In this document: positions 32,614-41,739 of the stretch, piece after piece
Layout of the letters: the number at the start of each line of letters is the position of its first letter
Numbering within the stretch: position 1 is the first letter of the stretch
Assembly: GCF_005943945.1 (NCBI RefSeq)
Contig: NZ_CP040710.1
Coordinates: 1,809,001 to 1,873,000 of the forward strand
Source of the DNA: Aggregatimonas sangjinii
GTDB taxonomy: Bacteria > Bacteroidota > Bacteroidia > Flavobacteriales > Flavobacteriaceae
Direction: 5' to 3'
Length of the DNA stretch: 64,000 bases
Position numbers and translations under genes: made by a program
Notes under the pieces: generated by a model
What the model was told of the DNA's origin: nothing
Database searches by the model: none
The model's input: the letters and a program-made list of their open reading frames with translations, nothing else

Positions 32614-33528
32614 TTATAAGTAGCGCTGCAGGTGTTTTTTAAAATAGTTGGCACTATCCGCAATACTCTGCATCGAATTGTTGGCGTAATTACCTCCCTG
32701 CTCCAGATAGTAATATTCCAAGGCGTCCGTATCGATGGTTGAGAGCATATCCGTATAATCAATCGAACCATTACCAAGTTCGGTATAATCCCGGGTCTTT
32801 TTATCCATGTCTTTGATATGCCACATGACATAGCGACCCGGTTGGCTGGCGATAAGCTCAGCAGGACTCGATTTGGAGGAATGTACCACCCAATAGAGAT
32901 CCATTTGCAATTTTACGAGCTCGGGATCGGTTTGTTCAAGAATAATATCGTAACCGGTCTGCCCGTCATGGTCCGTAAACTCAAAATCATGATTGTGGTA
33001 GGCAAATCCCAGTCCCGCTGCCGTGACCTGTTCGCCAATACGATTTAGTTTTTCCGCGAGTATTTTAAAATGCTCCAAGGTTCTGTACTGGGGATGTAAC
33101 CATGGCCAAACGATATACTTTTTATCCAAGGTATGTGCCCCCGAAATACATTGTTCAACATATCGAAAAAGCTCTTCCTTCGATTTCTCGAAATAATCCG
33201 AAAATCCGTAATGACCACTCGTAGCCGTAAGGTTCAAATCGTCGAGAATTTGTTTAAAGGCCTTGGCCTTACATCCGTAATAGGAATCGGTAACAACATC
33301 ATAACCGTAGGTTTCCAAATCGGCATATCCTAAAGCGGCCACCGCCTTTAGGCTTCCTAGCGGGTCTTTTTCCATGGCATCTCGTATGGTAAAAAGTTGC
33401 AAGCCCATTTTATAATTGGGTTCGATATCCATTGCAAAATTGTGTAAGGGTACCAGCGTGGCAGCGGCAGCTAAACCGGATTTTTTGAGAAAATTTCTTC
33501 GAGAGGTGCTATTTGGGCCGGTGTTCAT
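32614..33528 (-). CDS. Secreted sugar phosphate isomerase/epimerase-like TIM barrel
   Basis: From ATG at 33528 the product has 304 residues, with a Tat-type signal (TSRRNFLKKSGLAAAATL). The AP-endonuclease-2/xylose-isomerase-type TIM barrel follows, with metal-ligand motifs YHNHDFEF, MDLYWV and WHIKDMDKK. Proteins of this group with Tat signals are common in Bacteroidota and act on sugars or polyols. It heads a group with a cupin and an SDR. Confidence 0.9.
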   Translation of the reverse strand: MNTGPNSTSRRNFLKKSGLAAAATLVPLHNFAMDIEPNYKMGLQLFTIRDAMEKDPLGSLKAVAALGYADLETYGYDVVTDSYYGCKAKAFKQILDDLNLTATSGHYGFSDYFEKSKEELFRYVEQCISGAHTLDKKYIVWPWLHPQYRTLEHFKILAEKLNRIGEQVTAAGLGFAYHNHDFEFTDHDGQTGYDIILEQTDPELVKLQMDLYWVVHSSKSSPAELIASQPGRYVMWHIKDMDKKTRDYTELGNGSIDYTDMLSTIDTDALEYYYLEQGGNYANNSMQSIADSANYFKKHLQRYL

Positions 33529-33718
33529 ATGCTTAGTATAGTTGTCCACTAAAATAAGCAATAATTATTGGTCACAACGGGATAAGGAAAGACAGGCAGC
33601 GTAGGAAAATATAGGATGCGTATTTCAGATTAACACGAATTTTACTACTGCTTATTTGTTCCTTTCATGGGGGAATCGTAACTTAATAAGCTCTAAAACA
33701 GTCAACACCCCACTACCT

Positions 33719-34030
33719 ATGAACATCAATTTTAAGTATGATGGCGTAAAAGCTAGCAATCGATTGGAAATAATGGCCGCACAACGTATCGAAAAGTTGT
33801 TCGATAAGTTTGATTTTATCGTTCGTGCCGATGTTTTCTTTAAGACCGAAAATACTTCGGACCCGGATACGGGTATGATTTGCAATGTGCGTTTGAGTAT
33901 TCCGGGACCCCGACTTTTTGCCGAATCGAGCAATAGTTCGTTTGAGGCCTCCATCGCGGAGTCAACGATTGATTTGGAGCGACAATTGCAAAAGCGCAAG
34001 TCTAAAATGAGGGCGCATTACAGTAAATAG
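33719..34030 (+). CDS. Ribosome hibernation factor, short HPF/RaiA type
   Basis: From ATG at 33719 the product has 103 residues with the HPF fold: MNINFKYDGVKAS, a long helix (RLEIMAAQRIEKLFDKF), strand VRADVFFK and the C-terminal helix IAESTIDLERQLQKRKSK. It binds the 30S decoding region to shut down translation in stationary phase. It lacks the dimerisation domain of long HPF. Confidence 0.9.
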   Translation: MNINFKYDGVKASNRLEIMAAQRIEKLFDKFDFIVRADVFFKTENTSDPDTGMICNVRLSIPGPRLFAESSNSSFEASIAESTIDLERQLQKRKSKMRAHYSK

Positions 34031-34059
34031 CAATTTGTACGGTCCGAAAAGATTTTCGG

Positions 34060-34431
34060 TCAGTCTTTTATAATCTCATCCCCTTCTTCAAAATTGATTT
34101 CTGCCATGGCCTGGTTGACACGGTCAGAATAGGGTTTGTTGATCAAGTCGGCCAAAATCTTTCTTTTCTTACGACGTGAAATGTCCATCGTGTCCAAAGC
34201 CTTTTTCAACTTTTCGATTTCAGCCAGATGCGCCAACCTTTTTTGTTTGCGTTCTTCTAGTGTAAACAAATCTTCAGATGCGAATTGTTCCATAACGGTA
34301 TGGCGCTGTACATCCACTTCTTTTTTACTGTTTTCAGGAGCTGTCTGCTGCGCCGAAAGCTGCATGGCTGCGAGCAAAACAACGACAAGTCCCAATAACT
34401 TGTTTCTTGGTATTCTCATTGCAATTTTCAT
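34060..34431 (-). CDS. Small secreted protein, paralogue of its neighbour
   Basis: From ATG at 34431 the product has 123 residues, with a signal peptide (to about SAQQ). The mature part is highly charged and helical, with the core LDTMDISRRKKRKILADL and an acidic tail (INFEEGDE). This core clearly matches LDTLDIPERRKRKLLKDL of the gene 117 bp upstream, so the two arose by tandem duplication. I know no function. Helical, charged small periplasmic proteins resemble Spy/CpxP-type chaperones in style only. Confidence 0.75.
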   Translation of the reverse strand: MKIAMRIPRNKLLGLVVVLLAAMQLSAQQTAPENSKKEVDVQRHTVMEQFASEDLFTLEERKQKRLAHLAEIEKLKKALDTMDISRRKKRKILADLINKPYSDRVNQAMAEINFEEGDEIIKD

Positions 34432-34548
34432 AATGTTCTCCTTTAAAAGTACGCTTTTTACGTCATCGGTGATAATTTCGTAGGTTACGAAACAATTCAT
34501 CGAAAATGGGATGCACTTCATCGATGAATTATACTTCGCCCAGTTACG

Positions 34549-34890
34549 CTATTCATCTACATCCTCGAAATTAATATCGGCTAAAACCGATTTGGATAGT
34601 CGATCCGTAATACCGTTTTTGTAGAGGTCTTTCAGTAATTTTCGTTTGCGACGTTCGGGAATGTCAAGGGTATCCAATATTCTTCTAGCCCGTTCGATAC
34701 GCGCCATTTTCGCTTCTTTCTTAGCCATAATATCGGGTTCGAACTTGAACATGCTGGGACCGTCCTCCTCTTCTTCGGCAATTTGCTTGTGCGTAGGGTT
34801 CGGTTTGGGCTCTTGTTGCTGGGCCTGTAGTTGTTGGCATCCAAGAGCAAGAAAGCATCCGCAAACGGATAATGTCAGTAGTTTTTTCAT
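34549..34890 (-). CDS. Small secreted protein, paralogue of its neighbour
   Basis: From ATG at 34890 the product has 113 residues, with a signal peptide (LALGCQQLQAQ; Cys18 could also be a lipobox). The mature part is charged and helical, with the core LDTLDIPERRKRKLLKDL and an acidic end (INFEDVDE). It pairs with the next gene downstream as a tandem duplicate. No function can be assigned. Confidence 0.75.
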   Translation of the reverse strand: MKKLLTLSVCGCFLALGCQQLQAQQQEPKPNPTHKQIAEEEEDGPSMFKFEPDIMAKKEAKMARIERARRILDTLDIPERRKRKLLKDLYKNGITDRLSKSVLADINFEDVDE

Positions 34891-35042
34891 TTTAAAATAG
34901 TGTATCTGCGTGCAATGTAAGATTTTCAACCGATATGAAACCTATAAGGCTCATATTTTGTCCGTATCCTCACAGACTGTAACTCCTAAAAATTTTAAAT
35001 CGGTAACTTTGGTTTTACAACCAAGTTATAAATGCTCACATT

Positions 35043-35597
35043 ATGCCATTAAGTTACTCAAAAAAGTTAAGAAGTCCAATAGCAGGAATATATACAATAG
35101 TGCTTGTTTTTTTTCTACTAGTGCCGCCTTTTTCGCTATTCGGGCAAACACCAAAAACGATTTCCTCGGCAGAAATCACCTTTATTTTTATTTCGAATGA
35201 TACCGATGGCAGTATTTCGGGTTTCAGCTCTTCTTCCACCATTGACACCGAAAACCCTTCAAATTCTGTTTTTAAGGGCGAAGTAAAGGCTGAGACCTTA
35301 GAAACCGGGAACTTTTTAAGAAATTGGTCCTTGCGGGGAAGTAAGTATTTCGATGTCGATACCTACCCTACTATCACCTTCACTAGCACCTCGGTGAGCG
35401 AGACCGGCTCGGGCTATTCCGTAAAAGGAAATTTGACCATCAAGGATGTCACCAAACCGATAACCATTTCATTTACCAGAAACGGAAAAAAATTGACGGG
35501 GACTACAACCTTGTATGCATCCGATTTTGGCATTAACATCAAAAAGAAGCGGGAAGACAATAAAGTCTCCGTCAAGATGGTGTTTCAATTGAACTAG
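35043..35597 (+). CDS. YceI-family protein
   Basis: The 184-residue protein has a signal peptide (to about FGQ), then a lipocalin-like YceI domain: ISSAEITFIF, SVFKGEVKAETLETGNFLRN, KYFDVDTYPTITFTS and VKGNLTIKDVTKPI. YceI proteins bind isoprenoid-type lipids in the periplasm. A TAACTTTG box at 35004-35011 is a plausible -7 element. It converges with the small secreted-protein gene at 35602 with a four-base gap. Confidence 0.9.
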   Translation: MPLSYSKKLRSPIAGIYTIVLVFFLLVPPFSLFGQTPKTISSAEITFIFISNDTDGSISGFSSSSTIDTENPSNSVFKGEVKAETLETGNFLRNWSLRGSKYFDVDTYPTITFTSTSVSETGSGYSVKGNLTIKDVTKPITISFTRNGKKLTGTTTLYASDFGINIKKKREDNKVSVKMVFQLN

Positions 35598-35601
35598 CCG
35601 T

Positions 35602-35979
35602 TCAGTCCTCCACTTCGCCTACAACGACCTGAACGGGCTGTATTTTTTTCTTGAGTCTTCTGTATTTTCTCAATTGCCGTCGCGTAAGAATATTGGCCAT
35701 TTCGGCGGTTTCTTGATCGGATAATTGCTGCAACAAATCCAACTTTTCGGATACCGGTACGTCCATGGCGTCTATTTTCTGTTTGCGCAGCACGAACTCC
35801 TCTATCTTGTTCATAAACCGGGTCGTTTGGTCTACGGGCATACCCATTTTTCCACGATATTGTTTTGTTATTTCTTCAGAGATGTATTCCGATTCTTGGG
35901 TCGAATTCTGCAAATAGGGATCTTGGCCCATAGCTTGAAAGGAACACAATGCGATTGCAATCCAAAAAATGTATTTCAT
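35602..35979 (-). CDS. Small secreted helical protein
   Basis: The 125-residue protein has a signal peptide (to about AMGQ). The helical mature part has KIDAMDVPVSEKLDLLQQLS and a basic RRQLRKYRRLKKK stretch. The layout is similar to the proteins at 34060 and 34549 (a DxMDx-P/S-x-K-LL pattern after a charged helix), which suggests a distant third paralogue; the similarity is weak. The function is unknown. Confidence 0.7.
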   Translation of the reverse strand: MKYIFWIAIALCSFQAMGQDPYLQNSTQESEYISEEITKQYRGKMGMPVDQTTRFMNKIEEFVLRKQKIDAMDVPVSEKLDLLQQLSDQETAEMANILTRRQLRKYRRLKKKIQPVQVVVGEVED

Positions 35980-36086
35980 AAGAATGTTTTTTTAGTTGAA
36001 GTGACAATTTAGGTGATTCACTCCCCGGCCTTTGACTCATTCGCATAAATCTTAATCGCAATTCGTACCGGTTCTTAAAATATTGT

Positions 36087-36115
36087 TTGCCGTAACCAAA
36101 TGATCAGTACCTTCG
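36087..36115 (+). promoter_or_regulatory. Candidate promoter of the TerC-family gene
   Basis: TTG (36087-36089), an 18-base spacer and TACCTTCG (36108-36115) are close to the consensus. Transcription would begin around 36121, after the upstream ATG at 36117, which supports the internal ATG at 36135. Confidence 0.45.
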
Positions 36116-36134
36116 CATGCTAAATGCGATTCGT

Positions 36135-37088
36135 ATGTGGGTATGGACTCTCTTTTTGGCCCTGGTCATTTTATTTTTGGCGTTGGACCTTGGCGTTTTT
36201 CATAAAGAAGACCACGTGGTCAAAAGCAAGGAAGCCGGTATTTGGACGGCCATTTGGGTAAGCGTGGCACTCGGTTTCAGTGGGGTTATCTATTGGCTTT
36301 TTTCGAATGGCATGGTCGATAACCCGACAGGATTAACGCCAGACAAGGCAGTGCTAAAATATATTACCGGCTATCTGATCGAGCTGTCCCTGAGTATCGA
36401 CAACGTTTTTGTCATCGCCGTTATCTTCTCTTCTTTCAAAATTCCGGCACTGTATCAGCATCGGGTCTTGTTTTGGGGTATTTTAGGGGCAATCGTCTTT
36501 CGCGGACTCACCATCCTTTTCGGGGTGGCCTTGATAACGAAGTTCGATTGGATCATCTATGTGTTCGGTGTATTTCTATTGTGGACAGCCTTCAAAATGC
36601 TAAAAGGTGGGGACGACGACTTTGATCCGAAAAATTCGTTTGTCTTTCGACAAGTTAAAAAAATCTATCCCATCACTGGAAACATACAAGGCAATCGGTT
36701 TTTTGTTCGAAAAATGGGCATCAAAGCGGCCACTCCCCTCTTCGTCGCCCTCGTAATTATAGAATTGACGGATATTCTATTTGCCTTGGATAGCATCCCG
36801 GCCATCTTGGCGATCACTTCCAATCCGTTTATCGTGTTCAGTTCCAATATTTTGGCGATACTCGGTTTGCGTTCGATGTATTTTCTGGTATCACGGATGC
36901 TAGAGAAATTCCGATTCATCAATTACAGTCTTGTGGTCATATTGGCTTTCGTAGGCCTTAAGATGCTGTTTTCACATCAAATCGAACTGCCGGAATGGTT
37001 GTCTCTCGTCGTCATATCGCTCGCTTTAATTGCCGGAGTTGTGGCTTCCTTATTGATACCCGAGAAAAACATCGAACCGACCGAATAG
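36135..37088 (+). CDS. TerC/Alx-family membrane protein
   Basis: From ATG at 36135 the product has 317 residues, with seven to nine membrane helices. The TerC motifs are clear: LALDLGVFHK, LSLSIDNVFVIAVIF and ELTDILFALDSIPAI, which carry the acidic intramembrane residues. The family exports or handles metal ions such as manganese (Alx), or is linked to tellurite resistance. An upstream ATG at 36117 adds six residues but would precede the predicted transcription start. It is followed by an MscS gene 102 bp downstream. Confidence 0.92.
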   Translation: MWVWTLFLALVILFLALDLGVFHKEDHVVKSKEAGIWTAIWVSVALGFSGVIYWLFSNGMVDNPTGLTPDKAVLKYITGYLIELSLSIDNVFVIAVIFSSFKIPALYQHRVLFWGILGAIVFRGLTILFGVALITKFDWIIYVFGVFLLWTAFKMLKGGDDDFDPKNSFVFRQVKKIYPITGNIQGNRFFVRKMGIKAATPLFVALVIIELTDILFALDSIPAILAITSNPFIVFSSNILAILGLRSMYFLVSRMLEKFRFINYSLVVILAFVGLKMLFSHQIELPEWLSLVVISLALIAGVVASLLIPEKNIEPTE

Positions 37089-37190
37089 GTAAGAAATCGA
37101 TTCGGAATGGTCTTGGGTTAGTTATTTCCTTTTTTGAGTACAAATACCGCTGCAGTTTACAGTAATTTATCCGCTTTAAAATAAAAGGTC

Positions 37191-38105
37191 ATGCCACAAT
37201 CCACTACCTCTATAAGCGAATCGCTATCTTCTTTTTACGACCAATTCATCGCGCAACTTCCAGGCATTGCAATGGGAGTTTTAATTATTGTCCTGGGCCT
37301 TTTGATTGGATCATGGTTAGGCCAATTTGCCCGTAAAAAAATATCGGCAAGAACCGAAGACCCACTTATGAGCCGCTTTCTGGGGCAGGCGATCAAGTAT
37401 ACGCTCATCGTCATCGCCATAATGCTGGCCCTCAGGGCCGCAGGTCTAGGAGGTATCGCAACAGGCGTTTTAACCGCTGCCGGAGCAAGTGCCGTTGTTT
37501 TGGGCTTTGCGTTCAAGGACATAGGTGAAAATTTTATTGCAGGGATTATTCTGGCATTCAGTCGCCCTTTCAATGTAAACGACACGGTAGAAATCGGCGC
37601 GAATTTCGGAAAAGTCAAGGCGCTGGAGTTCCGCTATACAAAGTTGAAAACTTTTAATGGCAAAGACGTCTATATTCCGAATAGTGACGTGCTCACCAAA
37701 CCGGTTACCAATTATACTGAAGATGGTTTTTATCGTTGGGATTTCGTCATCGGAATCGCCTATGAGGACAATATCAAGGGAGCCAAAGATACCGTGTTGG
37801 AAGCATTACGCAGAGAGCCAAACGTCATAGAGGATGATCAACACGAAAATTTTGTCGTCGAAGACGAGCTGGCTACAAGTACGGTTAATTTGAAGGTATT
37901 CTTCTGGGTGGATACGAAGGACTTTAGAAGAATGGCGTTGATCACTAAAGGAAACGTGGTGAAAAACGTGAAGGAAGCCTTGGAGGATGCTGGTTACTAC
38001 ATGCCAGCCGACATTCATGAGATTAAGCTCTATGGCGGCGAAACGGAATTTCCAGTGCGCTTACAACCCGAACAATCAAAAAACAAAAATCCATCCGACA
38101 ATTGA
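37191..38105 (+). CDS. MscS-family mechanosensitive channel
   Basis: The 304-residue protein has three N-terminal membrane helices, of which the third carries the MscS pore motif (GVLTAAGASAVVLGFAFKDI). A cytosolic beta domain follows (PFNVNDTVEIG, LKTFNGKDVYIPNSDVL). It opens under membrane tension to release solutes on osmotic downshock. It is close in size to E. coli MscS. Confidence 0.95.
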   Translation: MPQSTTSISESLSSFYDQFIAQLPGIAMGVLIIVLGLLIGSWLGQFARKKISARTEDPLMSRFLGQAIKYTLIVIAIMLALRAAGLGGIATGVLTAAGASAVVLGFAFKDIGENFIAGIILAFSRPFNVNDTVEIGANFGKVKALEFRYTKLKTFNGKDVYIPNSDVLTKPVTNYTEDGFYRWDFVIGIAYEDNIKGAKDTVLEALRREPNVIEDDQHENFVVEDELATSTVNLKVFFWVDTKDFRRMALITKGNVVKNVKEALEDAGYYMPADIHEIKLYGGETEFPVRLQPEQSKNKNPSDN

Positions 38106-38158
38106 TTTTCAATTGCCGGTACGAAAAGGTTTTTTGAAAAACCTTAGTAGAATGCTTA

Positions 38159-38494
38159 TCAATGGTACGATTTTACCATTCGGGTGTAATCAAAAACGCC
38201 TTTTTGCAACTCGTTAAAGTCACGTAGTTGTTTTTTGACCACCTTGGCAACGTCTTCAAAAGTTTTTTTGCGCTGCTTTACCGAACTAAGTACTTCATTA
38301 TTCGAGCTTTTCAGCTGTTCCATGCGGCTTCTCAGAGATTGTACCTGTTCATAATGGGTTTGGGTACAGGGCTCGCAGGTATAGCTGTTGAGCGTGTTGC
38401 TCAGCTGCATCAAGTCTTTGTTGGCGCGTTGTAGGCGCAAAATTTCATTGGTGCTGGGCAGATTGCCTCCAATACGGTTGTGGGTTTTTTTCAT
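38159..38494 (-). CDS. Small coiled-coil protein of unknown function
   Basis: From ATG at 38494 the product has 111 residues without a signal sequence. It is mostly helical and charged, with a central YTCEPCTQTHYEQ segment holding a CxxC pair. The CxxC could bind a metal or be redox-active, but there is no clear family. It lies alone on the minus strand, converging with the MscS gene. Confidence 0.6.
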   Translation of the reverse strand: MKKTHNRIGGNLPSTNEILRLQRANKDLMQLSNTLNSYTCEPCTQTHYEQVQSLRSRMEQLKSSNNEVLSSVKQRKKTFEDVAKVVKKQLRDFNELQKGVFDYTRMVKSYH

Positions 38495-38829
38495 GCCGTT
38501 CAGATTTTGGGTTGTTAACAAAATAAGCACCGCACACGTCGTGCGATAAGGATAAAAAATCGATTAAATTCGCCAATGAGCCGTCAATCGGGGGAAGAAA
38601 AAAATACAACTAATCCATCGGCAAAGGTAACTCTCGTATAGGATTCTCGTTTGTGCCCAAGGCACTTTATTGGTTGGACTCTTAAAGTTATAAAAATTGT
38701 AGGAATTTAGAAACAATCACTACTGTTAAAATTGGAAATTTAACTTTTTCATAATGCAGTTTGCCATTACACCATTAGGACCAGCTAATAACCATAGTTA
38801 ACCAGCGGGCGTATCGCGGGTAAAATTGG

Positions 38830-39261
38830 TTATGGGTCGATTTTGAAAAACAAATGATAGAGTCTTCCTACGCCCCAATTGCCCAAGGGAAAATAGAGCG
38901 CGAAGAACATGGCCATTCCCAGGCTAAAATTCCGAATCCCAAAGACCTTATCCAAAACATTATCGGGATAGGCATAAGATGATTCGAGGGCGTATCCCGC
39001 GAACTCCAAGAGGCACATGGCAATGAGACCGTACGCATATTGCGCGTGAAAAGGCAGTTTGCGCAATAAAAGAGAGATGGGAACCATGTAGAGGATATAA
39101 CAGGTAATTACCTGCCACCAATATGTAAAACGAGCGATTTCGACCTGGGTCCCGAACCAATCCATCGCCATACCCCAGCTAAAATAAACGATACAGTACA
39201 GGGCTATCAATCGCTTGTCTACCTGTAGTTTATCCTTAGCCCAAATCAAAAAACTGTTCAT
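38830..39261 (-). CDS. Unknown membrane protein in the polyketide cluster
   Basis: The 143-residue protein has four to five hydrophobic helices (for example RLIALYCIVYFSWG and GLIAMCLLEFAGYALE). I do not recognise the family. It lies 11 bp downstream of the acyl carrier protein gene and is probably the last gene of the operon with the ketosynthase and dehydratase, so it may move or modify the product. Confidence 0.75.
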   Translation of the reverse strand: MNSFLIWAKDKLQVDKRLIALYCIVYFSWGMAMDWFGTQVEIARFTYWWQVITCYILYMVPISLLLRKLPFHAQYAYGLIAMCLLEFAGYALESSYAYPDNVLDKVFGIRNFSLGMAMFFALYFPLGNWGVGRLYHLFFKIDP

Positions 39262-39272
39262 GGCAAATGGGC

Positions 39273-39533
39273 TTAGGAACTATGCTTGGCATCGATAATA
39301 TCCAACGCATTTTGTACCGTTTGCATCTTATCCATGTCCTCATTTTCAATTTGGATATCAAAGGCATCCTCTACATCGAGTACAATATCGACCAAATTGG
39401 CGGAATTGATATTCAGCTCTCCCGTAAAATCACTTTCAGGGGTAATCCCGTCAACGGCTACATCCTCAGGGAGGTAAATCGCCACAATGTCTTTGAGCTT
39501 TTGGTAACGTTCTTCTTTCGTCATAGCATTCAT
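39273..39533 (-). CDS. Acyl carrier protein (dedicated, noncanonical DSL motif)
   Basis: The 86-residue protein is an acyl carrier protein: YLPEDVAVDGITPESDF, then LNINSANLVDIVLDVEDAF. Ser44 is in the phosphopantetheine position, but the usual DSL reads NSA. This variant resembles carrier proteins of aryl-polyene and flexirubin-type clusters as I recall them. It would carry the growing acyl chain for the adjacent ketosynthase and dehydratase. Start at 39533, or four codons in at 39524. Confidence 0.88.
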   Translation of the reverse strand: MNAMTKEERYQKLKDIVAIYLPEDVAVDGITPESDFTGELNINSANLVDIVLDVEDAFDIQIENEDMDKMQTVQNALDIIDAKHSS

Positions 39534-39599
39534 TTAAACCCTATGAAATCTTGGGTTTGGTATTTTAAAATTCATCTCGTTTATTGGCCACACATGGTA

Positions 39600-40874
39600 T
39601 CAGTCGCAATATTGGCCAAAAATAACACATGCATTTACATCCCCAAAACCAAAACTCGCCTTGGCAAGGAAACGCGGTTGGTGTAAGATGGTTTTTTGTG
39701 GAATTTTCGTAGCATCGACCTGTTCCAGTATATTCGGGTTCAAATCCTCGCAATTTAAATTACCGAACACCTGACCTTTGGCAATTTGTAAAACGGAAGC
39801 AACACATTCTACACTTCCAGCAGCTGCCAGGCAATGCCCGAAATGCCCCTTGAAGGAATTTACAAAGGGGAAGTTCATGCCTGAAACACCTAAGGCCGTC
39901 TTCCAATTCTCTATTTCCAGGGCATCCTTGCCCGTAGCAGTAAGGTGTCCGTTGATGGTATCGATATCGGAAGCTTGCACTCCCGAATTACCAATCGCTT
40001 CCCGAATACAGCGGATTACGGCTTCGCTGTTCGGTGCCGTCATACTGCCCTCGCCGCGTTGCCCACCACTATTGACGGCGCCGCCTAAGACCTCGGCATA
40101 AATATGCGCGTTGCGCTCTTGGGCACTTTCCAAAGATTCCAATACCAAAGCCCCTGCCCCACTTCCTGGAACAAAACCGGCCGCGCTGGCACTCATTGGT
40201 CTACTGGCGCGCGTCGGGTCGTCATTGTATTTTCGCGGCAGGATACGCATACTGTCGAAACCTGCCCATATGTAGGGTCCACTATCGCTACAACTCCCTA
40301 CAAGCATACGCTCTGCCTTTCCCGCCCGAATACGCTCATAGCCCATGATCACCCCCTCCGTTCCTGTACTACAGGCCGATGAATTGGTGGTGACTTGATT
40401 GCCACAACCTAAAATACCCCCTAAATAGGCACTGATACCACTGGCCATGACCTGCATGACCGACCCGCTGCCCAGTTTGCGAACGTTGTTGGCATCGATT
40501 TGATAGATGGACTCCCGGAACTTATCGGCCCCAAGGATTCCCGTTCCAAATAAAATACCGCTATTCCAATCAGGGGTTCCTTTGGCCACAATCGCTAAAC
40601 CGGCATCCTTCCAAGCATCACGCCCCGCAATAACGCCATAGACAAGTCCGCTTGAATTGAGTCCACGCAACTGTAAGGGCGTAAAATAGTTGGCCAGTAG
40701 ATTGTCTTTAATCAACGGCTCCCCTGCCACTTGACAAGAAAAGCCGAGCTGTTTGAGCTTTGGATGATGACGAATACCGCTACGTCCTGTTTGCATGGCA
40801 CGGGTGAAATTTTCCAAGCCAACGCCATTAGGGGCACAAACTCCCAAACCGGTAACCACGACACGTTTATCCAT
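39600..40874 (-). CDS. Beta-ketoacyl-ACP synthase, FabF-like
   Basis: The 424-residue protein has the thiolase fold with the catalytic Cys168 (TNSSACSTG), His310 in NGHLTATGKD, Lys342 and His347 (SFKGHFGHCLAAAG). The His310 motif departs from the usual HGTST pattern, pointing to a specialised enzyme. It condenses malonyl-ACP with an acyl starter. It overlaps the dehydratase gene by eight bases and lies upstream of the dedicated ACP, forming an operon. Confidence 0.92.
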   Translation of the reverse strand: MDKRVVVTGLGVCAPNGVGLENFTRAMQTGRSGIRHHPKLKQLGFSCQVAGEPLIKDNLLANYFTPLQLRGLNSSGLVYGVIAGRDAWKDAGLAIVAKGTPDWNSGILFGTGILGADKFRESIYQIDANNVRKLGSGSVMQVMASGISAYLGGILGCGNQVTTNSSACSTGTEGVIMGYERIRAGKAERMLVGSCSDSGPYIWAGFDSMRILPRKYNDDPTRASRPMSASAAGFVPGSGAGALVLESLESAQERNAHIYAEVLGGAVNSGGQRGEGSMTAPNSEAVIRCIREAIGNSGVQASDIDTINGHLTATGKDALEIENWKTALGVSGMNFPFVNSFKGHFGHCLAAAGSVECVASVLQIAKGQVFGNLNCEDLNPNILEQVDATKIPQKTILHQPRFLAKASFGFGDVNACVIFGQYCD

Positions 40875-41319
40875 CTACCTTTGTTTTTAGCATGCCAGAG
40901 AGGACGCCCCTGCACACCAATTCCCCTTGGGCATTATGCATTCGTACTTTGCATTTTAGTTTCTGAAATCGAAAATAAACCTTTTCCGAAGACACCGTTA
41001 CCGTCTCATTGGGCAGTATAGGTATCAAGAATTCCATTTCGGAACTGCTCATTCCGATTTGAAGTCCGGCTGTGGAACTATTTTCTTTTAGCAGCAACCA
41101 AATTCCAAAGCAAACCAAGCCAATCTGAGCGCAGCACTCGGTCAAGATCACACCTGGAGTAATCGGCCTATTTTTAAAATGGCCCCTGTAGAAATATGAG
41201 CCTTTCTTAAATGTATAGGTACCCGTAACTCCTTCATCACTTATTGAGCTCAAGGTATCCACAAAAAGAAAGGGTTCGGTATACGGAAGTGCGGCCATGA
41301 TTTCGTTCTCTATCGCCAT
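40867..41319 (-). CDS. FabZ/FabA-like hydroxyacyl-ACP dehydratase
   Basis: The 150-residue protein has a hot-dog fold with the active-site pattern YRGHFKNRPITPGVILTECC: His47 and Glu61 at the usual catalytic positions. It would dehydrate beta-hydroxyacyl-ACP in chain elongation. It is translationally coupled to the ketosynthase (eight-base overlap). It is the first gene of the minus-strand arm. Confidence 0.9.
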   Translation of the reverse strand: MAIENEIMAALPYTEPFLFVDTLSSISDEGVTGTYTFKKGSYFYRGHFKNRPITPGVILTECCAQIGLVCFGIWLLLKENSSTAGLQIGMSSSEMEFLIPILPNETVTVSSEKVYFRFQKLKCKVRMHNAQGELVCRGVLSGMLKTKVDG

Positions 41320-41739
41320 GTGGTTATTTTCAAATTCTATTATGCTTAAGAAAGTATTCCGCTACGCAACTAGTATAGCTACGTTTCTTCAAAAATAGCG
41401 CTTAATCCCGAAGCTTCGCACCATTTGACACGCTCAAAATAAATACGTTTGTTAAACATCTTGGAAGAGGCCATTTAAGCGTATCCAATTCCTGAACGGA
41501 ATACCGAGAATATGTATGCTTAACAGTAGCCCATACACATCGAAAGTACATTACCACTCCAGAAATCGGAAATACTACAATTTTATCGTCTTAAAAATGA
41601 GAGTTCAGAAGCTATTCCTTCATCCCGCAGCCTTTGAGAGCCTTTAGGAAAATTTCACCTGTAAAAACCCTCCTACAATTTTAGGGTAATTCTTACGTTG
41701 TAAAAAGAGATCTTTTTTTAAATTAAAACCAATACCGTT
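41320..41739. other. Divergent intergenic region
   Basis: 420 bases separate the dehydratase operon (minus) and the histidine kinase (plus). It must hold both promoters. No open frame, terminator or clear box was found. Confidence 0.5.

Noticed and set aside
39725-39760. GGTTCAAATCC as a tRNA T-arm
   Set aside because: It is inside the conserved ketosynthase gene and no other tRNA arms surround it.
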